NCBI RefSeq assembly: GCF_003217775.1
Contig: NZ_QJVJ01000019.1
Span: 1-64,000 of the forward strand
Origin: Paenibacillus flagellatus
Lineage (GTDB): Bacteria; Bacillota; Bacilli; Paenibacillales; NBRC-103111
DNA length: 64,000 nucleotides
Direction of reading: 5' to 3'
A program made the translations under genes and the position numbers. Of this stretch, positions 1 to 7,660 are shown one piece after another (the stretch's first letter is position 1; each line of letters opens with the position of its first letter). The notes under the pieces were generated by a model. It searched no databases, was not told the origin of the DNA, and was given only the letters and a program-made list of their open reading frames with translations.

Positions 1-2
1 GC

Positions 3-956
3 CGGCCCGGCGGCGCGCCGGAAGGCGCCTCGGCGCCGCCGCGGCAAGCCGCGCAGCCGCCGGCCGCATCGCCGGCGGAGCCGGGCGCGGCGCGCGCGCC
101 AGCGGCGGCGTCCGCGAGCGCGGGCGAGGCCGAGCGCGGGGCTGCCGCGCAGGCGCGGCCGGAGGCGCCGGCGGCGAGCGCGCCGGGCAAGGGCGGCGAT
201 CATTGGATCGCGCGCCTGTTCAAGGCGGTCGGCCTCGACAACGAGCACCAGCTGTCGCGGGCGATCGAGAAGGCCGAGCCGAAAGCGCCGCACGCCGCCG
301 CGGGCATCGATCTCGCGTCGCTGCTGGCGGCGGACGATCCGGAGCGGGCCGGTGCGTCGCCGGCGGACGTCAAGAGCCATCCGGCAGCCGACAGCTTGAA
401 GAGCGTGCTGCTGCAGCTGAGCGCCTCGGACGCCGTGCCGGAGCCGCTCCGCGAGCAGGCGCAGCAGGCGCTGCAGCACGTGACGGGACAGCAGCTGCTG
501 CTGTCCCCGGACCGGACGGCGATGCTGACGCACGTCACGATGTTTTTGCCGGTCCGTCACGAGGGCGGCGAAGAGACGGCGGCCGTTCACGTGCAGGCGC
601 GCAAAGGCAAGCGGGGCGAAATCGACGCGCAAAACTGCCGGCTGCTGTTCGATCTGAATATGCGGACGTTGGGTATGACGCTGGTCGACGTCCAAGTGTT
701 CGACCGGCAGGTGTTTTTGCAGGTGCATAACGACAGGCCGTACGTAGGCCCGCTGCTGGAACGGTACCGCGAAGAAATCGAGGAAGGGCTCCGCGTCAAC
801 GGCTACCAGTTCGTGTCGCTCAAATGCGCGCCGTTCCCGGCACGTACCGATGCGGAAGGCGGGGCGGCCCACGAAGCGGGAGAAGGGGCGCTCCCGGCTC
901 GACAAGCGTCGGCTTACCGCGTAAAGCCGTACAAAGGGGTGGACGTACGCATATGA
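3..956 (+). CDS. FliK-like protein (YlqG-type), 5' end missing
   Basis: The reading frame is open from the window edge and stops at 954-956. The first ~130 codons are extremely GC-rich and encode an Ala/Pro-rich low-complexity stretch. From about base 400 the protein becomes folded-looking. The part encoded by 637-830 matches the C-terminal domain of the true FliK in this same window in pattern: a beta strand, LGM, strands ending in VHND, then a Leu-periodic helix and a final GYQFVSL strand. FliK C-termini switch export specificity by contacting FlhB-C. Here the next gene, overlapping by ATGA, is an FlhB-C-like orphan, which supports a FliK-type partner role. B. subtilis has ylqG at this position. 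The family assignment is inferred from the internal comparison; the role is unknown. Confidence 0.75.
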   Translation, partial: RPGGAPEGASAPPRQAAQPPAASPAEPGAARAPAAASASAGEAERGAAAQARPEAPAASAPGKGGDHWIARLFKAVGLDNEHQLSRAIEKAEPKAPHAAAGIDLASLLAADDPERAGASPADVKSHPAADSLKSVLLQLSASDAVPEPLREQAQQALQHVTGQQLLLSPDRTAMLTHVTMFLPVRHEGGEETAAVHVQARKGKRGEIDAQNCRLLFDLNMRTLGMTLVDVQVFDRQVFLQVHNDRPYVGPLLERYREEIEEGLRVNGYQFVSLKCAPFPARTDAEGGAAHEAGEGALPARQASAYRVKPYKGVDVRI

Positions 957-1279
957 GCGGCAAGTCCAACGGACCCGGCCCCAAGAAAGGCGACTCTCCG
1001 ACCGTCAAAAAAGCGGTAGCCTTGCGCTACATGCCGGAGAGCTATGCGTCGCCGGTCGTCGTCGCCAAAGGAAAGGGCCATGTGGCGGAAACGATTATGC
1101 AAAAAGCGAAGGAAGCCGGCGTACCGATGCAGGAAGATCCGTCGCTTGTCGAAGTGCTGTCCAAGCTCGACCTGAATCAGGAAATTCCGCCGGAGCTGTA
1201 CCAGCTCGTGGCGGAAATATTGAGCTTCGTCTACCGGACCGATTCGAGAGCGAGAGCGGGAAAGGACGGAGGCGGATGA
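953..1279 (+). CDS. ylqH: EscU/YscU/FlhB C-terminal-like protein (YlqH/FhlB)
   Basis: A 108-residue soluble protein. ATG 953 overlaps the previous stop (ATGA). Residues ~22-95 align with the region just after the NPTH cleavage site of the full FlhB encoded at 32412-33515: VALRYMPE versus VAIRYDPK, PVVVAKGKG versus PMVVAKGTD, and IPPELYQLVAEILSFVYR versus IPADLFQAVAEVLAYVYK. It lacks the four membrane helices and the NPTH motif, so it corresponds to the mature FlhB-CC fragment made as a separate protein. In the related FhlB/YlqH family such proteins can partly stand in for FlhB-CC in export. Co-expression with the FliK-like gene suggests a shared task in substrate switching; that is inference. 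Confidence 0.88.
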   Translation: MSGKSNGPGPKKGDSPTVKKAVALRYMPESYASPVVVAKGKGHVAETIMQKAKEAGVPMQEDPSLVEVLSKLDLNQEIPPELYQLVAEILSFVYRTDSRARAGKDGGG

Positions 1280-1659
1280 CGGACGGCAAACCTAACGGAG
1301 ACCGGCGCCGTGCGCTCGGCTCGAAGGGAGAGACGATCGCCGCGGACCATTTGGCCGCGGAGGGATACCGGATCGTCGACCGGAACTGGCGGTGCCCGGC
1401 CGGCGAAATCGACCTCGTCGCCGAGAAGGACGGGGTGACCGTATTCGTCGAGGTACGCTCCAGAAGAGAGACCGGCACGTTCGGTACGCCGGAGGAATCG
1501 GTCGACGCCCGCAAGCAGCGGCGAATCCGGGAAGTCGCGCAAATGTATTTGTACCGCCATAAAGCGTTCGACCGCCGGACGCGATTCGACGTCGTGGCCG
1601 TCACGTTCGCGGCGGACGGGTCGTTCGGCAGGCTCAACCATATTCAACAAGCGTTTTGA
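1276..1659 (+). CDS. yraN: UPF0102 family protein YraN
   Basis: A 127-residue protein. Its ATG at 1276 overlaps the preceding TGA. It carries the UPF0102 signature: a LGxxGE-like N-terminus (LGSKGETIAADHL), NWRCPAGEIDLVAEKD, VFVEVRSR and ARKQRRI. The GEIDLV...FVEV arrangement is the restriction-endonuclease-like core (Asp, Glu-x-Lys/Arg type) of this family, related to Holliday-junction-resolvase folds. Its biochemical role is not established. The upstream neighbours are the FliK-like and FlhB-C-like genes, all translationally coupled. Confidence 0.92.
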   Translation: MTDGKPNGDRRRALGSKGETIAADHLAAEGYRIVDRNWRCPAGEIDLVAEKDGVTVFVEVRSRRETGTFGTPEESVDARKQRRIREVAQMYLYRHKAFDRRTRFDVVAVTFAADGSFGRLNHIQQAF

Positions 1660-1748
1660 TCCGGGAGAAGTCCGGATCCCATCGAGCCCGGGCTTTTGCG
1701 GGCAGCACGGAACAGGCCGTCGGGGACATGCGCCCCAACGGCCTGTTC
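1658..1748. terminator. hairpin cluster between convergent genes
   Basis: Three inverted repeats lie between convergent yraN and the 62-residue gene. The first is a perfect 7-bp hairpin overlapping the yraN stop (GATCCGG 1658-1664 with CCGGATC 1672-1678). The second is a short GCCCG/CGGGC hairpin. The third is a 15-bp near-perfect stem (1711-1725 with 1733-1747, one mismatch; GAACAGG and CCTGTTC outermost). No long T-run follows on either strand, so a bidirectional terminator is plausible but not canonical. Confidence 0.5.
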
Positions 1749-1761
1749 GGCGTGCGTTCGA

Positions 1762-1950
1762 TCAGCTTTCGTGCGGAATCGAGCATTTGTTGCGGATGAA
1801 ATGAATTTGGTTTTCCACCCGGTTCAACCGCTCCCGGTCGTCCGAAGACGCGTTCGCCAGCCCGCGGAGCTGTTCCGCCTCCTGCAGCAGCCGGTGCAAG
1901 TCGTCTCCCGCGTTCGCGCAGTTATAGTCGCTTTCCAATTGTTCCAGCAT
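1762..1950 (-). CDS. small conserved-looking protein, 62 aa, unknown function
   Basis: A 62-residue acidic, helical protein (MLEQLESDYNCANAGDDLHR at the start, two Cys at residues 11 and about 56, ending CSIPHES). The ATG at 1950 is preceded at correct spacing by GGAGGA on the minus strand (GACGGAGGACGACGATG), the main reason to accept it. It has no membrane segment or signal peptide. Leu/Arg/Glu periodicity suggests a helical hairpin. It lies 77 bp downstream of the methyltransferase on the same strand and could share its transcript. I do not recognise the family. Confidence 0.65.
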   Translation of the reverse strand: MLEQLESDYNCANAGDDLHRLLQEAEQLRGLANASSDDRERLNRVENQIHFIRNKCSIPHES

Positions 1951-2027
1951 CGTCGTCCTCCGTCGTCCTGCAAAATAGTTTGGCGATTGCGTTCGTTATT
2001 GTGCGCAAGTACGCGGCGGAGTAAACG

Positions 2028-2765
2028 TCAAGGGGACGGCGGGGCGGGGCGGCGGAACAGCGCGGTCCACAGAAACGATACGCCGAACCGGTCCGCCGGC
2101 TGCTCGACCGGCTTCATCATGCGCATTTCGACGACCTCGAACCGGTTGAAAATCGCCCGAAGCTTCGCATCGTGAAAGCCGAGTCCGCCTCGCAGGCTGT
2201 TTTGCCGATAGACGTCCCAGTCCGAAAGCTCGGACGTATACCCGATTCCGCCGGCGAAGCAGGTTAAGCCGAAATGACCGCCGGGCTTGAGCACGCGATC
2301 GAGCAGGTCCAAGTACGTTTCCCTGCGATGCGGCGGGACGTGATGGAAGCAGCCGCTGTCGTAGACGATATCGTAGGCGTGGGGAGGGAAGTCGAGCTCG
2401 AACGCATTGCCGTGCCGAAAGCGGATGTCCGCCTTCCGCTCGGCGGCTCGATCCCGGGCCCAATCCAGTCCTTTTTGCGACAAGTCGACCGCGTCGACCT
2501 CGCATCCGGCTCCGGCCAAATATAAGGCGTTGCGGCCGGGGCCGCAGCCGAGATCGAGCGCCCGACCTGGCCGAAGGCGGCCTTCCTCGAAATGCCGCAC
2601 CATGTTTTCGTCGGGGGCGTTGACGAAAAACGGGACGTCTTTTTCCCGGTCCTCGTAAAAACGGTCCCACCAGGGCGCTTCCTCGCGCAAAAAGCTGTCC
2701 AGCATTCGCAGCACATCTTCGCGCGAGACGATCGATTCCTTTTCTTCAAACGTCTCCTTTTCCAT
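2028..2765 (-). CDS. class I SAM-dependent methyltransferase
   Basis: A 245-residue soluble protein. Motif I, ALDLGCGPGRNALYLA (residues ~69-84), is the SAM-binding loop. VDAVDLSQKGLDWA is the acidic motif after strand 2, and YDIVYDSGCFHHVPPHRR plus LKPGGHFGL are the post-I motifs of a Rossmann methyltransferase. The N-terminus (WWDRFYEDREKDVPFFVNAP) is typical of small-molecule methyltransferases of the TehB/UbiE-like superfamily; the substrate cannot be read from sequence. ATG 2765 has a GAGGTGA ribosome-binding site. A long palindrome with promoter-like TATAAT lies just upstream. Confidence 0.85.
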   Translation of the reverse strand: MEKETFEEKESIVSREDVLRMLDSFLREEAPWWDRFYEDREKDVPFFVNAPDENMVRHFEEGRLRPGRALDLGCGPGRNALYLAGAGCEVDAVDLSQKGLDWARDRAAERKADIRFRHGNAFELDFPPHAYDIVYDSGCFHHVPPHRRETYLDLLDRVLKPGGHFGLTCFAGGIGYTSELSDWDVYRQNSLRGGLGFHDAKLRAIFNRFEVVEMRMMKPVEQPADRFGVSFLWTALFRRPAPPSP

Positions 2766-2781
2766 GCTTCCATCACCTCGA

Positions 2782-2820
2782 CATTATAATGAAGAAAAAA
2801 ATAATTTCTTCATTATAGTG
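2782..2820. promoter_or_regulatory. 39-bp palindrome upstream of the methyltransferase gene
   Basis: The 16-bp arms (2782-2797 and 2805-2820) are complementary with a single mismatch and surround a 7-nt A-rich centre. Each arm contains TATAAT when read on one strand, so the element can hold a minus-strand -10 box. It sits 16 bp upstream of the methyltransferase ATG, immediately before its ribosome-binding site. A repressor operator overlapping the promoter is the simplest reading; a hairpin in the 5' UTR is an alternative. Confidence 0.5.
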
Positions 2821-3063
2821 TATTCGAAAAAGGGAGAGCGATTCCTGTACCGTCGGCCGATCAAAGTTGCGAATCGGGGGGATGCGAACGGCGCGGCGGC
2901 ACCCGTCGCCCTCTCACCCAAACGCTTTCGAGAGCCCCGGGAACAGGTGCACTTCGAACGGGACGACTCCGGAAGTACAATCGGACGTCGACGCGCTGCT
3001 GCCGCCGAAACGACCGATTTCGGACGTCAAAACGGGGGCCGTTGTCCGATGCGGTCATCAACG

Positions 3064-4620
3064 TTATTTATCGGGATGCGCGTTCCGGTCCAAGCAGCGG
3101 TACTGCAGCGCCTCGGCGACATGCGGCGTCCCGATGCGGTCGCATTCGTCGAGGTCGGCGATCGTCCGGGCGATTTTCAGCACGCGGTCGTGGGCGCGAA
3201 CGCTCAAGCCGAGCGCCTCGAACGAGCCCGCCAGCAGTTTCTCGCCTTCCGGCTGCAGCCGGCAATGCTCCCGAAGCATCCGGCCGGTCAGCTCGCCGTT
3301 GAAGCGGATGCCGCTGCCGGCGTACCGCTCGCTTTGCCGCCGCAGGGCGCGGGCTACCGTTTCCCTAAGCTCGGCGGACGATACGTTGACGCCCGTCCGC
3401 TTCATCGCATCGTACTCGATGCGCGGCACTTCGACGTGCATGTCGATCCGATCGAGCAGCGGGCCGGACATTTTCGACCGATACTGGCGCACCTTCACGG
3501 AGCTGCACGTACACGAAGCGTTTGAGGACGAGAACCCCCAATATCCGCACGGGCACGGATTCATCGTAGCCGCCAGCATGAAGTGGCTCGGGAACGTGAA
3601 CACGGCTCTCGCTCTTCCGATCGTCACCCGCCGGTCTTCGATCGGCTGGCGGAGCACCTCGAGCACGCTGCGGGGAAATTCGGGCATCTCGTCGAGAAAC
3701 AGTACGCCGCGATGGGCCAGGCTGACCTCACCCGGCTTCGGCACGCTTCCGGCCCCGACGAGACCGCCGGTGGAGATCGTATGGTGCGGGTTGCGGAACG
3801 GCCTTTCCCGGATCAACATCGCCCGGTTCCGGATTTGCCCGGCGGCGCTGTACACCTTCGTCACTTCAAGCGATTCTTCGTCCGACAAAGGCGGCAGTAT
3901 CGAGGGGAGGCGGCGGACGAGCATCGTTTTGCCGGAGCCGGGCGGGCCGACGAATAGGAAGTTGTGCATGCCCGCGGCGGCGATCGTCAAAGCGCGCTTC
4001 GCCTGATGCTGGCCGCATACGTCGACAAAATCCTCAACCGTCGCGGCGACGCCGTCCGACAAAAACGGCGCATGTTGTAAACCGCATGAAATATTTATGT
4101 CATTAAATAAAGAGGCGCCGTTTTGCTCCAGCAGCCGCTTGACGTTGTCGATGCCGACGATGCGCATCCCTTCGATGAGCGACGCTTCTTCGACGTTTTC
4201 GGCGGGCAGGACGACGTCCGTCACGCCGGCCCGCTTCGCCGCATCGACCATCGACAATACGCCGTGAACCGGCCGCAGACTTCCGTCCAGCGACAATTCG
4301 CCGATCAGGAGGCACCGTCCGAGCTTCTCCGGCGAAAGCTGGCCGCTTGCGGTCAAGATGCCGACGGCGATCGCGAGATCGAACGAGGCGCCTTCCTTGC
4401 GAATATCGGCGGGGGCCAGATTGACCGTGATCCGTTCCATCGGAAAGACGGCTCCGCAGTTTTTGATCGCGGCGCGGACGCGCTCCGTCGATTCGCGCAC
4501 GGACGAATCCGGCAGGCCGACGATTTGGAAGTAGGGGAGACCGTTGCTGATGTCGATTTCGACGTCGACGATCGTACCGTCGATCCCTTGCAGGCAAGCT
4601 CCGAAACATTGGATATACAT
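3064..4620 (-). CDS. comM: YifB/ComM family Mg-chelatase-like AAA+ ATPase
   Basis: A 518-residue protein with three parts. The N-terminal domain resembles Lon substrate-binding/ChlI folds (VEVDIS-type start, GLPDSSVRESTERVRAAI). The AAA+ core has Walker A GPPGSGKT and Walker B VLFLDEMPEF. The C-terminal Mg_chelatase domain contains NPCPCGYWG, a four-Cys-like insertion (CTCSSVKVRQYRSK) and SGPLLDRIDMHVEVP. In naturally competent bacteria ComM is a hexameric helicase promoting branch migration during integration of transformed DNA. ATG 4620 (MYIQCFGACLQGIDG) with AGAGGTG upstream is preferred over the GTG at 4632, which falls inside the ribosome-binding site. dprA in the same window also belongs to the transformation pathway. 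Confidence 0.93.
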   Translation of the reverse strand: MYIQCFGACLQGIDGTIVDVEIDISNGLPYFQIVGLPDSSVRESTERVRAAIKNCGAVFPMERITVNLAPADIRKEGASFDLAIAVGILTASGQLSPEKLGRCLLIGELSLDGSLRPVHGVLSMVDAAKRAGVTDVVLPAENVEEASLIEGMRIVGIDNVKRLLEQNGASLFNDINISCGLQHAPFLSDGVAATVEDFVDVCGQHQAKRALTIAAAGMHNFLFVGPPGSGKTMLVRRLPSILPPLSDEESLEVTKVYSAAGQIRNRAMLIRERPFRNPHHTISTGGLVGAGSVPKPGEVSLAHRGVLFLDEMPEFPRSVLEVLRQPIEDRRVTIGRARAVFTFPSHFMLAATMNPCPCGYWGFSSSNASCTCSSVKVRQYRSKMSGPLLDRIDMHVEVPRIEYDAMKRTGVNVSSAELRETVARALRRQSERYAGSGIRFNGELTGRMLREHCRLQPEGEKLLAGSFEALGLSVRAHDRVLKIARTIADLDECDRIGTPHVAEALQYRCLDRNAHPDK

Positions 4621-4851
4621 AACCAAAAACACCTCTTCCTCGGATTGGATCGTGCCGCCTTCGGCGCGATTACGTATCGAATCGGCCGCGGCGGCGCTCG
4701 CGAGAAAACAGGTGCTTCCTTGATTTCCGTATTCGCTTGTCGTTCCTTATCATTGACATACTTCGATACGATCCGTCCGAAATCCTTCCGGACAATTTCG
4801 ATTCATGAAAAAGGATCGGAATGGAGATAATGGAAACCGAGGTGACCAACG

Positions 4852-5112
4852 ATGCAGGAAAAACCTTATTTTTGCCCGAATTGCCGTTCAAACCGGACGA
4901 AATTTCGGGTGCTGTTCACGACGAGCCAATCGTTCGTGAAGGAGCCGGTTACGGGATCGATTCACGATATGAACGAGCCGGTCATGATCGAGGAGAGCGA
5001 GCCGACGATCGGCTGTCTCGTCTGCGGCTTTACGGGCAACGAGATGCGGTTCGTCAAGCAGGCGGAGCGCGAGCCCCGTCCGATGACTCCGACGAATCCG
5101 GCCTACCGGTGA
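4852..5112 (+). CDS. small zinc-ribbon-like protein
   Basis: An 86-residue protein with two CxxC knuckles (FCPNCRS, Cys8/Cys11; GCLVCGF, Cys55/Cys58), consistent with one zinc-ribbon site. Between them is a beta-rich segment (KFRVLFTTSQSFVKEPVTGS). The C-terminus is rich in Pro, Arg and Glu. ATG 4852 is preceded by GAGGTGA at good spacing. It is divergent from comM and followed by a hairpin, so it looks monocistronic. I do not recognise a named family; a nucleic-acid-binding or metal-binding role is inference. Confidence 0.8.
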   Translation: MQEKPYFCPNCRSNRTKFRVLFTTSQSFVKEPVTGSIHDMNEPVMIEESEPTIGCLVCGFTGNEMRFVKQAEREPRPMTPTNPAYR

Positions 5113-5142
5113 CGCGCCGGCCGGGCGGTTCGTACGCGTTGC

Positions 5143-5182
5143 AATAGCGCAGCCTTTCCGACGCGAAGGATGCGCTATTTCC
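5143..5182 (+). terminator. hairpin after the zinc-ribbon gene
   Basis: AATAGCGCA (5143-5151) pairs with TGCGCTATT (5171-5179), extended inward by CCTT/AAGG across a G/A mismatch. It is followed by TTTCCATGTTT, a modest T-run. It lies 31 bp past the stop codon. The rest of the 306-bp gap to sucC holds the sucC promoter region and no gene that I can support. Confidence 0.55.
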
Positions 5183-5292
5183 ATGTTTAACCGGATCCGA
5201 AATGGGGCTCCGGCACCGATTCCGTCCTTACTTGTCCAAATCAAAAAAACAAGCAATGTTCACAAAAAATTTAGGAAACTGTCGAAAAAACG

Positions 5293-5301
5293 TGATACAA
5301 T
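5293..5301 (+). promoter_or_regulatory. extended -10 promoter candidate for sucCD
   Basis: TGATACAAT is an extended -10 (TG, one base, TACAAT at 5296-5301) with no good -35 at 17 bp. It lies about 118 bp upstream of the sucC start, in a locally AT-rich patch. Just downstream is a short inverted repeat GGGGTCAACCCC (5318-5329) that could be part of an operator in the transcribed leader. Confidence 0.45.
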
Positions 5302-5418
5302 AAGTAAGGCATTTTTTGGGGTCAACCCCGGACGGGCTATGCGCGATCCGTTCGGGACGGGCGCAAGCCTTAGATCGTTTGTGAGACATTCAAGACAGTT
5401 TGATAGGAGGATTCGAGA

Positions 5419-6579
5419 ATGAATATCCACGAGTATCAAGGGAAAGAAGTCCTGAGACAATACGGCGTCAGCGTCCCTCAGGGCAAAGTGGCGTTTTCCG
5501 TCGACGAAGCGGTCGAAGCGGCCAAATCGCTCGGTACGCCGGTCGTCGTCGTCAAAGCTCAAATCCACGCAGGCGGCCGCGGCAAAGCGGGCGGCGTCAA
5601 GGTTGCGAAAAATCTCGACGAAGTCCGTACATATGCGGAGCAAATTCTCGGGAAAGTGCTCGTGACGCATCAAACCGGACCGGAAGGCAAAGAAGTTAAG
5701 CGATTGCTCATCGAGCAAGGCTGCGATATCAAGAAAGAATATTACATCGGCGTCGTCGTCGACCGCGGCACGGGACGCGTCGTCATGATGGCTTCGGAGG
5801 AAGGCGGCACGGAAATCGAGGAAGTGGCCGCGCATACGCCGGAGAAAATTTTCAAAGAAGTGATCGACCCGGCGGTAGGGCTGCAGCCGTTCCAAGCGCG
5901 CAAGCTCGCTTACGCGATCAACATCCCGGGACCGCTCGTGAACAAAGCGGTTCAATTCATGACGGCTCTCTATACCGCGTTCGTGGATAAGGACTGCTCG
6001 ATCGCCGAGATCAACCCGCTCGTCGTCACCGGCGACGGCAACGTCATGGCGCTTGACGCCAAATTGAACTTCGATTCCAACGCGCTGTTCCGCCATCCGG
6101 ACATTTTGGAGCTTCGCGACCTGGACGAAGAAGACGAGAAGGAAATCCAAGCGTCCAAATTCGACTTGAGCTACATCGCGCTCGACGGCAACATCGGCTG
6201 TATGGTTAACGGTGCGGGTCTCGCGATGTCGACGATGGACATTATCAAATATTACGGCGGCGAGCCGGCCAACTTCCTTGATGTAGGCGGCGGCGCGACG
6301 ACCGAGAAAGTAACGGAAGCGTTCAAAATCATTTTGTCCGACCCGAAAGTTAAAGGCATTTTCGTCAACATTTTCGGCGGCATCATGAAGTGCGACGTCA
6401 TCGCCGACGGCGTCATCGAAGCGGCGAAGCAGCTCGGTCTCGACCGTCCGCTCGTCGTGCGCCTCGAAGGAACGAACGTAGAGCTCGGCAAGAAGAAGCT
6501 GAACGAGTCCGGCCTTAATATCGTGGCCGCCGATTCGATGGCCGACGGTGCGCAAAAAATCGTTTCGCTGGTGAAGTAA
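5419..6579 (+). CDS. sucC: succinate-CoA ligase [ADP-forming] subunit beta
   Basis: A 386-residue subunit that forms ATP (or GTP) from succinyl-CoA in the TCA cycle with SucD. It begins with the family hallmark [10 protein letters not shown]. The ATP-grasp domain follows, with [18 protein letters not shown] and AEINPLVV (Mg/nucleotide-binding). The C-terminal CoA-ligase domain has FLDVGGGAT and [15 protein letters not shown]. Length is as expected (E. coli 388). The AGGAGG ribosome-binding site is 8 nt before the ATG. sucD follows after 22 bp. Confidence 0.98.
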   Translation: MNIHEYQGKEVLRQYGVSVPQGKVAFSVDEAVEAAKSLGTPVVVVKAQIHAGGRGKAGGVKVAKNLDEVRTYAEQILGKVLVTHQTGPEGKEVKRLLIEQGCDIKKEYYIGVVVDRGTGRVVMMASEEGGTEIEEVAAHTPEKIFKEVIDPAVGLQPFQARKLAYAINIPGPLVNKAVQFMTALYTAFVDKDCSIAEINPLVVTGDGNVMALDAKLNFDSNALFRHPDILELRDLDEEDEKEIQASKFDLSYIALDGNIGCMVNGAGLAMSTMDIIKYYGGEPANFLDVGGGATTEKVTEAFKIILSDPKVKGIFVNIFGGIMKCDVIADGVIEAAKQLGLDRPLVVRLEGTNVELGKKKLNESGLNIVAADSMADGAQKIVSLVK

Positions 6580-6601
6580 TTTCGAGAGGAGATGAACTAC
6601 G

Positions 6602-7534
6602 ATGAGCATTTTGATCGATAAAAATACGAAAGTCATCACGCAAAATATGACCGGCAAAACCGGCATGTTCCATACGAAGGGCGGATTGGAGTACGGTACG
6701 CAAATGGTCGCGGGAGCGACGCCGGGCAAAGGCGGCACGAACGTCGACTTCTCGCTCGAGAACGGAACGACCGTCACGCTGCCGGTGTTTAACACCGTAC
6801 TGGAAGCGAAACATGCGACCGGGGCGAACGCCTCCGTCATCTACGTTCCGCCTGCCGGAGCGGCCGACGCGATCATGGAAGCGGTCGACGCCGATCTCGA
6901 TCTCGTCATTTGCATCACGGAAGGCATCCCGGTTCTCGATATGGTGAAGGTCAGCAAATATATGGAAGGCCGCAGAACGCGTCTGATCGGCCCGAACTGC
7001 CCGGGCGTCATTACGCCGGGACAATGCAAAATCGGCATCATGCCGGGCTATATCCACCTGCCGGGCCATGTCGGCGTCGTATCCCGCAGCGGCACGCTGA
7101 CGTACGAAGCGGTTCATCAGCTGACGACCCGCGGCATCGGCCAATCGACGGCGGTCGGCATCGGCGGCGACCCGGTCAAAGGCTCCGAGTTCATCGACAT
7201 TTTGAAGCTGTTTAACGAGGATCCGGATACGTACGCGGTCATCATGATCGGCGAAATCGGCGGAACGGCCGAAGAAGAAGCGGCCGAGTGGATCAAGGCG
7301 AACATGACGAAGCCGGTCGTCGGCTTCATCGGCGGCCAAACGGCGCCTCCGGGAAAACGGATGGGCCATGCCGGCGCCATCATCTCCGGCGGCAAAGGGA
7401 CGGCGGCGGAGAAAGTCGCGACGCTCGAAGCTTGCGGCGTCAAAGTCGCCCCGACGCCTTCCGAGATGGGCTCCACGCTCGTCAAGGTGCTCGAGGAAAA
7501 AGGCTTGCTCGAGAAGTGCATCGTCAAGAAATAA
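6602..7534 (+). CDS. sucD: succinate-CoA ligase subunit alpha
   Basis: A 310-residue CoA-binding subunit. The N-terminal Rossmann-like domain starts [21 protein letters not shown], followed by [13 protein letters not shown]. The phosphohistidine is His256 in [24 protein letters not shown] is the CoA-binding motif. It pairs with SucC in one operon ended by a strong terminator at 7558. There is nothing unusual in length or motifs. Confidence 0.98.
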   Translation: MSILIDKNTKVITQNMTGKTGMFHTKGGLEYGTQMVAGATPGKGGTNVDFSLENGTTVTLPVFNTVLEAKHATGANASVIYVPPAGAADAIMEAVDADLDLVICITEGIPVLDMVKVSKYMEGRRTRLIGPNCPGVITPGQCKIGIMPGYIHLPGHVGVVSRSGTLTYEAVHQLTTRGIGQSTAVGIGGDPVKGSEFIDILKLFNEDPDTYAVIMIGEIGGTAEEEAAEWIKANMTKPVVGFIGGQTAPPGKRMGHAGAIISGGKGTAAEKVATLEACGVKVAPTPSEMGSTLVKVLEEKGLLEKCIVKK

Positions 7535-7557
7535 TCGGATAGTGGACGAAGGTAAGC

Positions 7558-7603
7558 AACCTTCCGCATCCCGGCAACGGGTACGGAAGGTTTTTTCTTT
7601 TTC
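7558..7603 (+). terminator. intrinsic terminator after sucD
   Basis: A stem of AACCTTCCG with CGGAAGGTT continues inward as CCCG/CGGG closed by a GCAA tetraloop, then TTTTTTCTTTTT. This is a textbook Rho-independent terminator isolating sucCD from dprA. Confidence 0.93.
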
Positions 7604-7660
7604 GCTTCATTAACAGGTCTGGACTTCAACTTTTTTGAAAAAGGGAAAGGGGCGCTTTAC

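Noticed and set aside
2861-3061. 66-codon minus-strand ORF between comM and the methyltransferase
   Set aside because: TTG start without a convincing ribosome-binding site, Arg-rich composition and no recognisable motif. The 298-bp gap otherwise shows only the palindrome.
2867-4006. 379-codon plus-strand open frame
   Set aside because: It is antisense to comM and has a Ser/Arg-rich, motif-free translation.
4753-4781. TTGACA as a promoter for the zinc-ribbon gene
   Set aside because: The -35 is perfect but no -10-like hexamer exists at 16-18 bp (TCCGAA instead).
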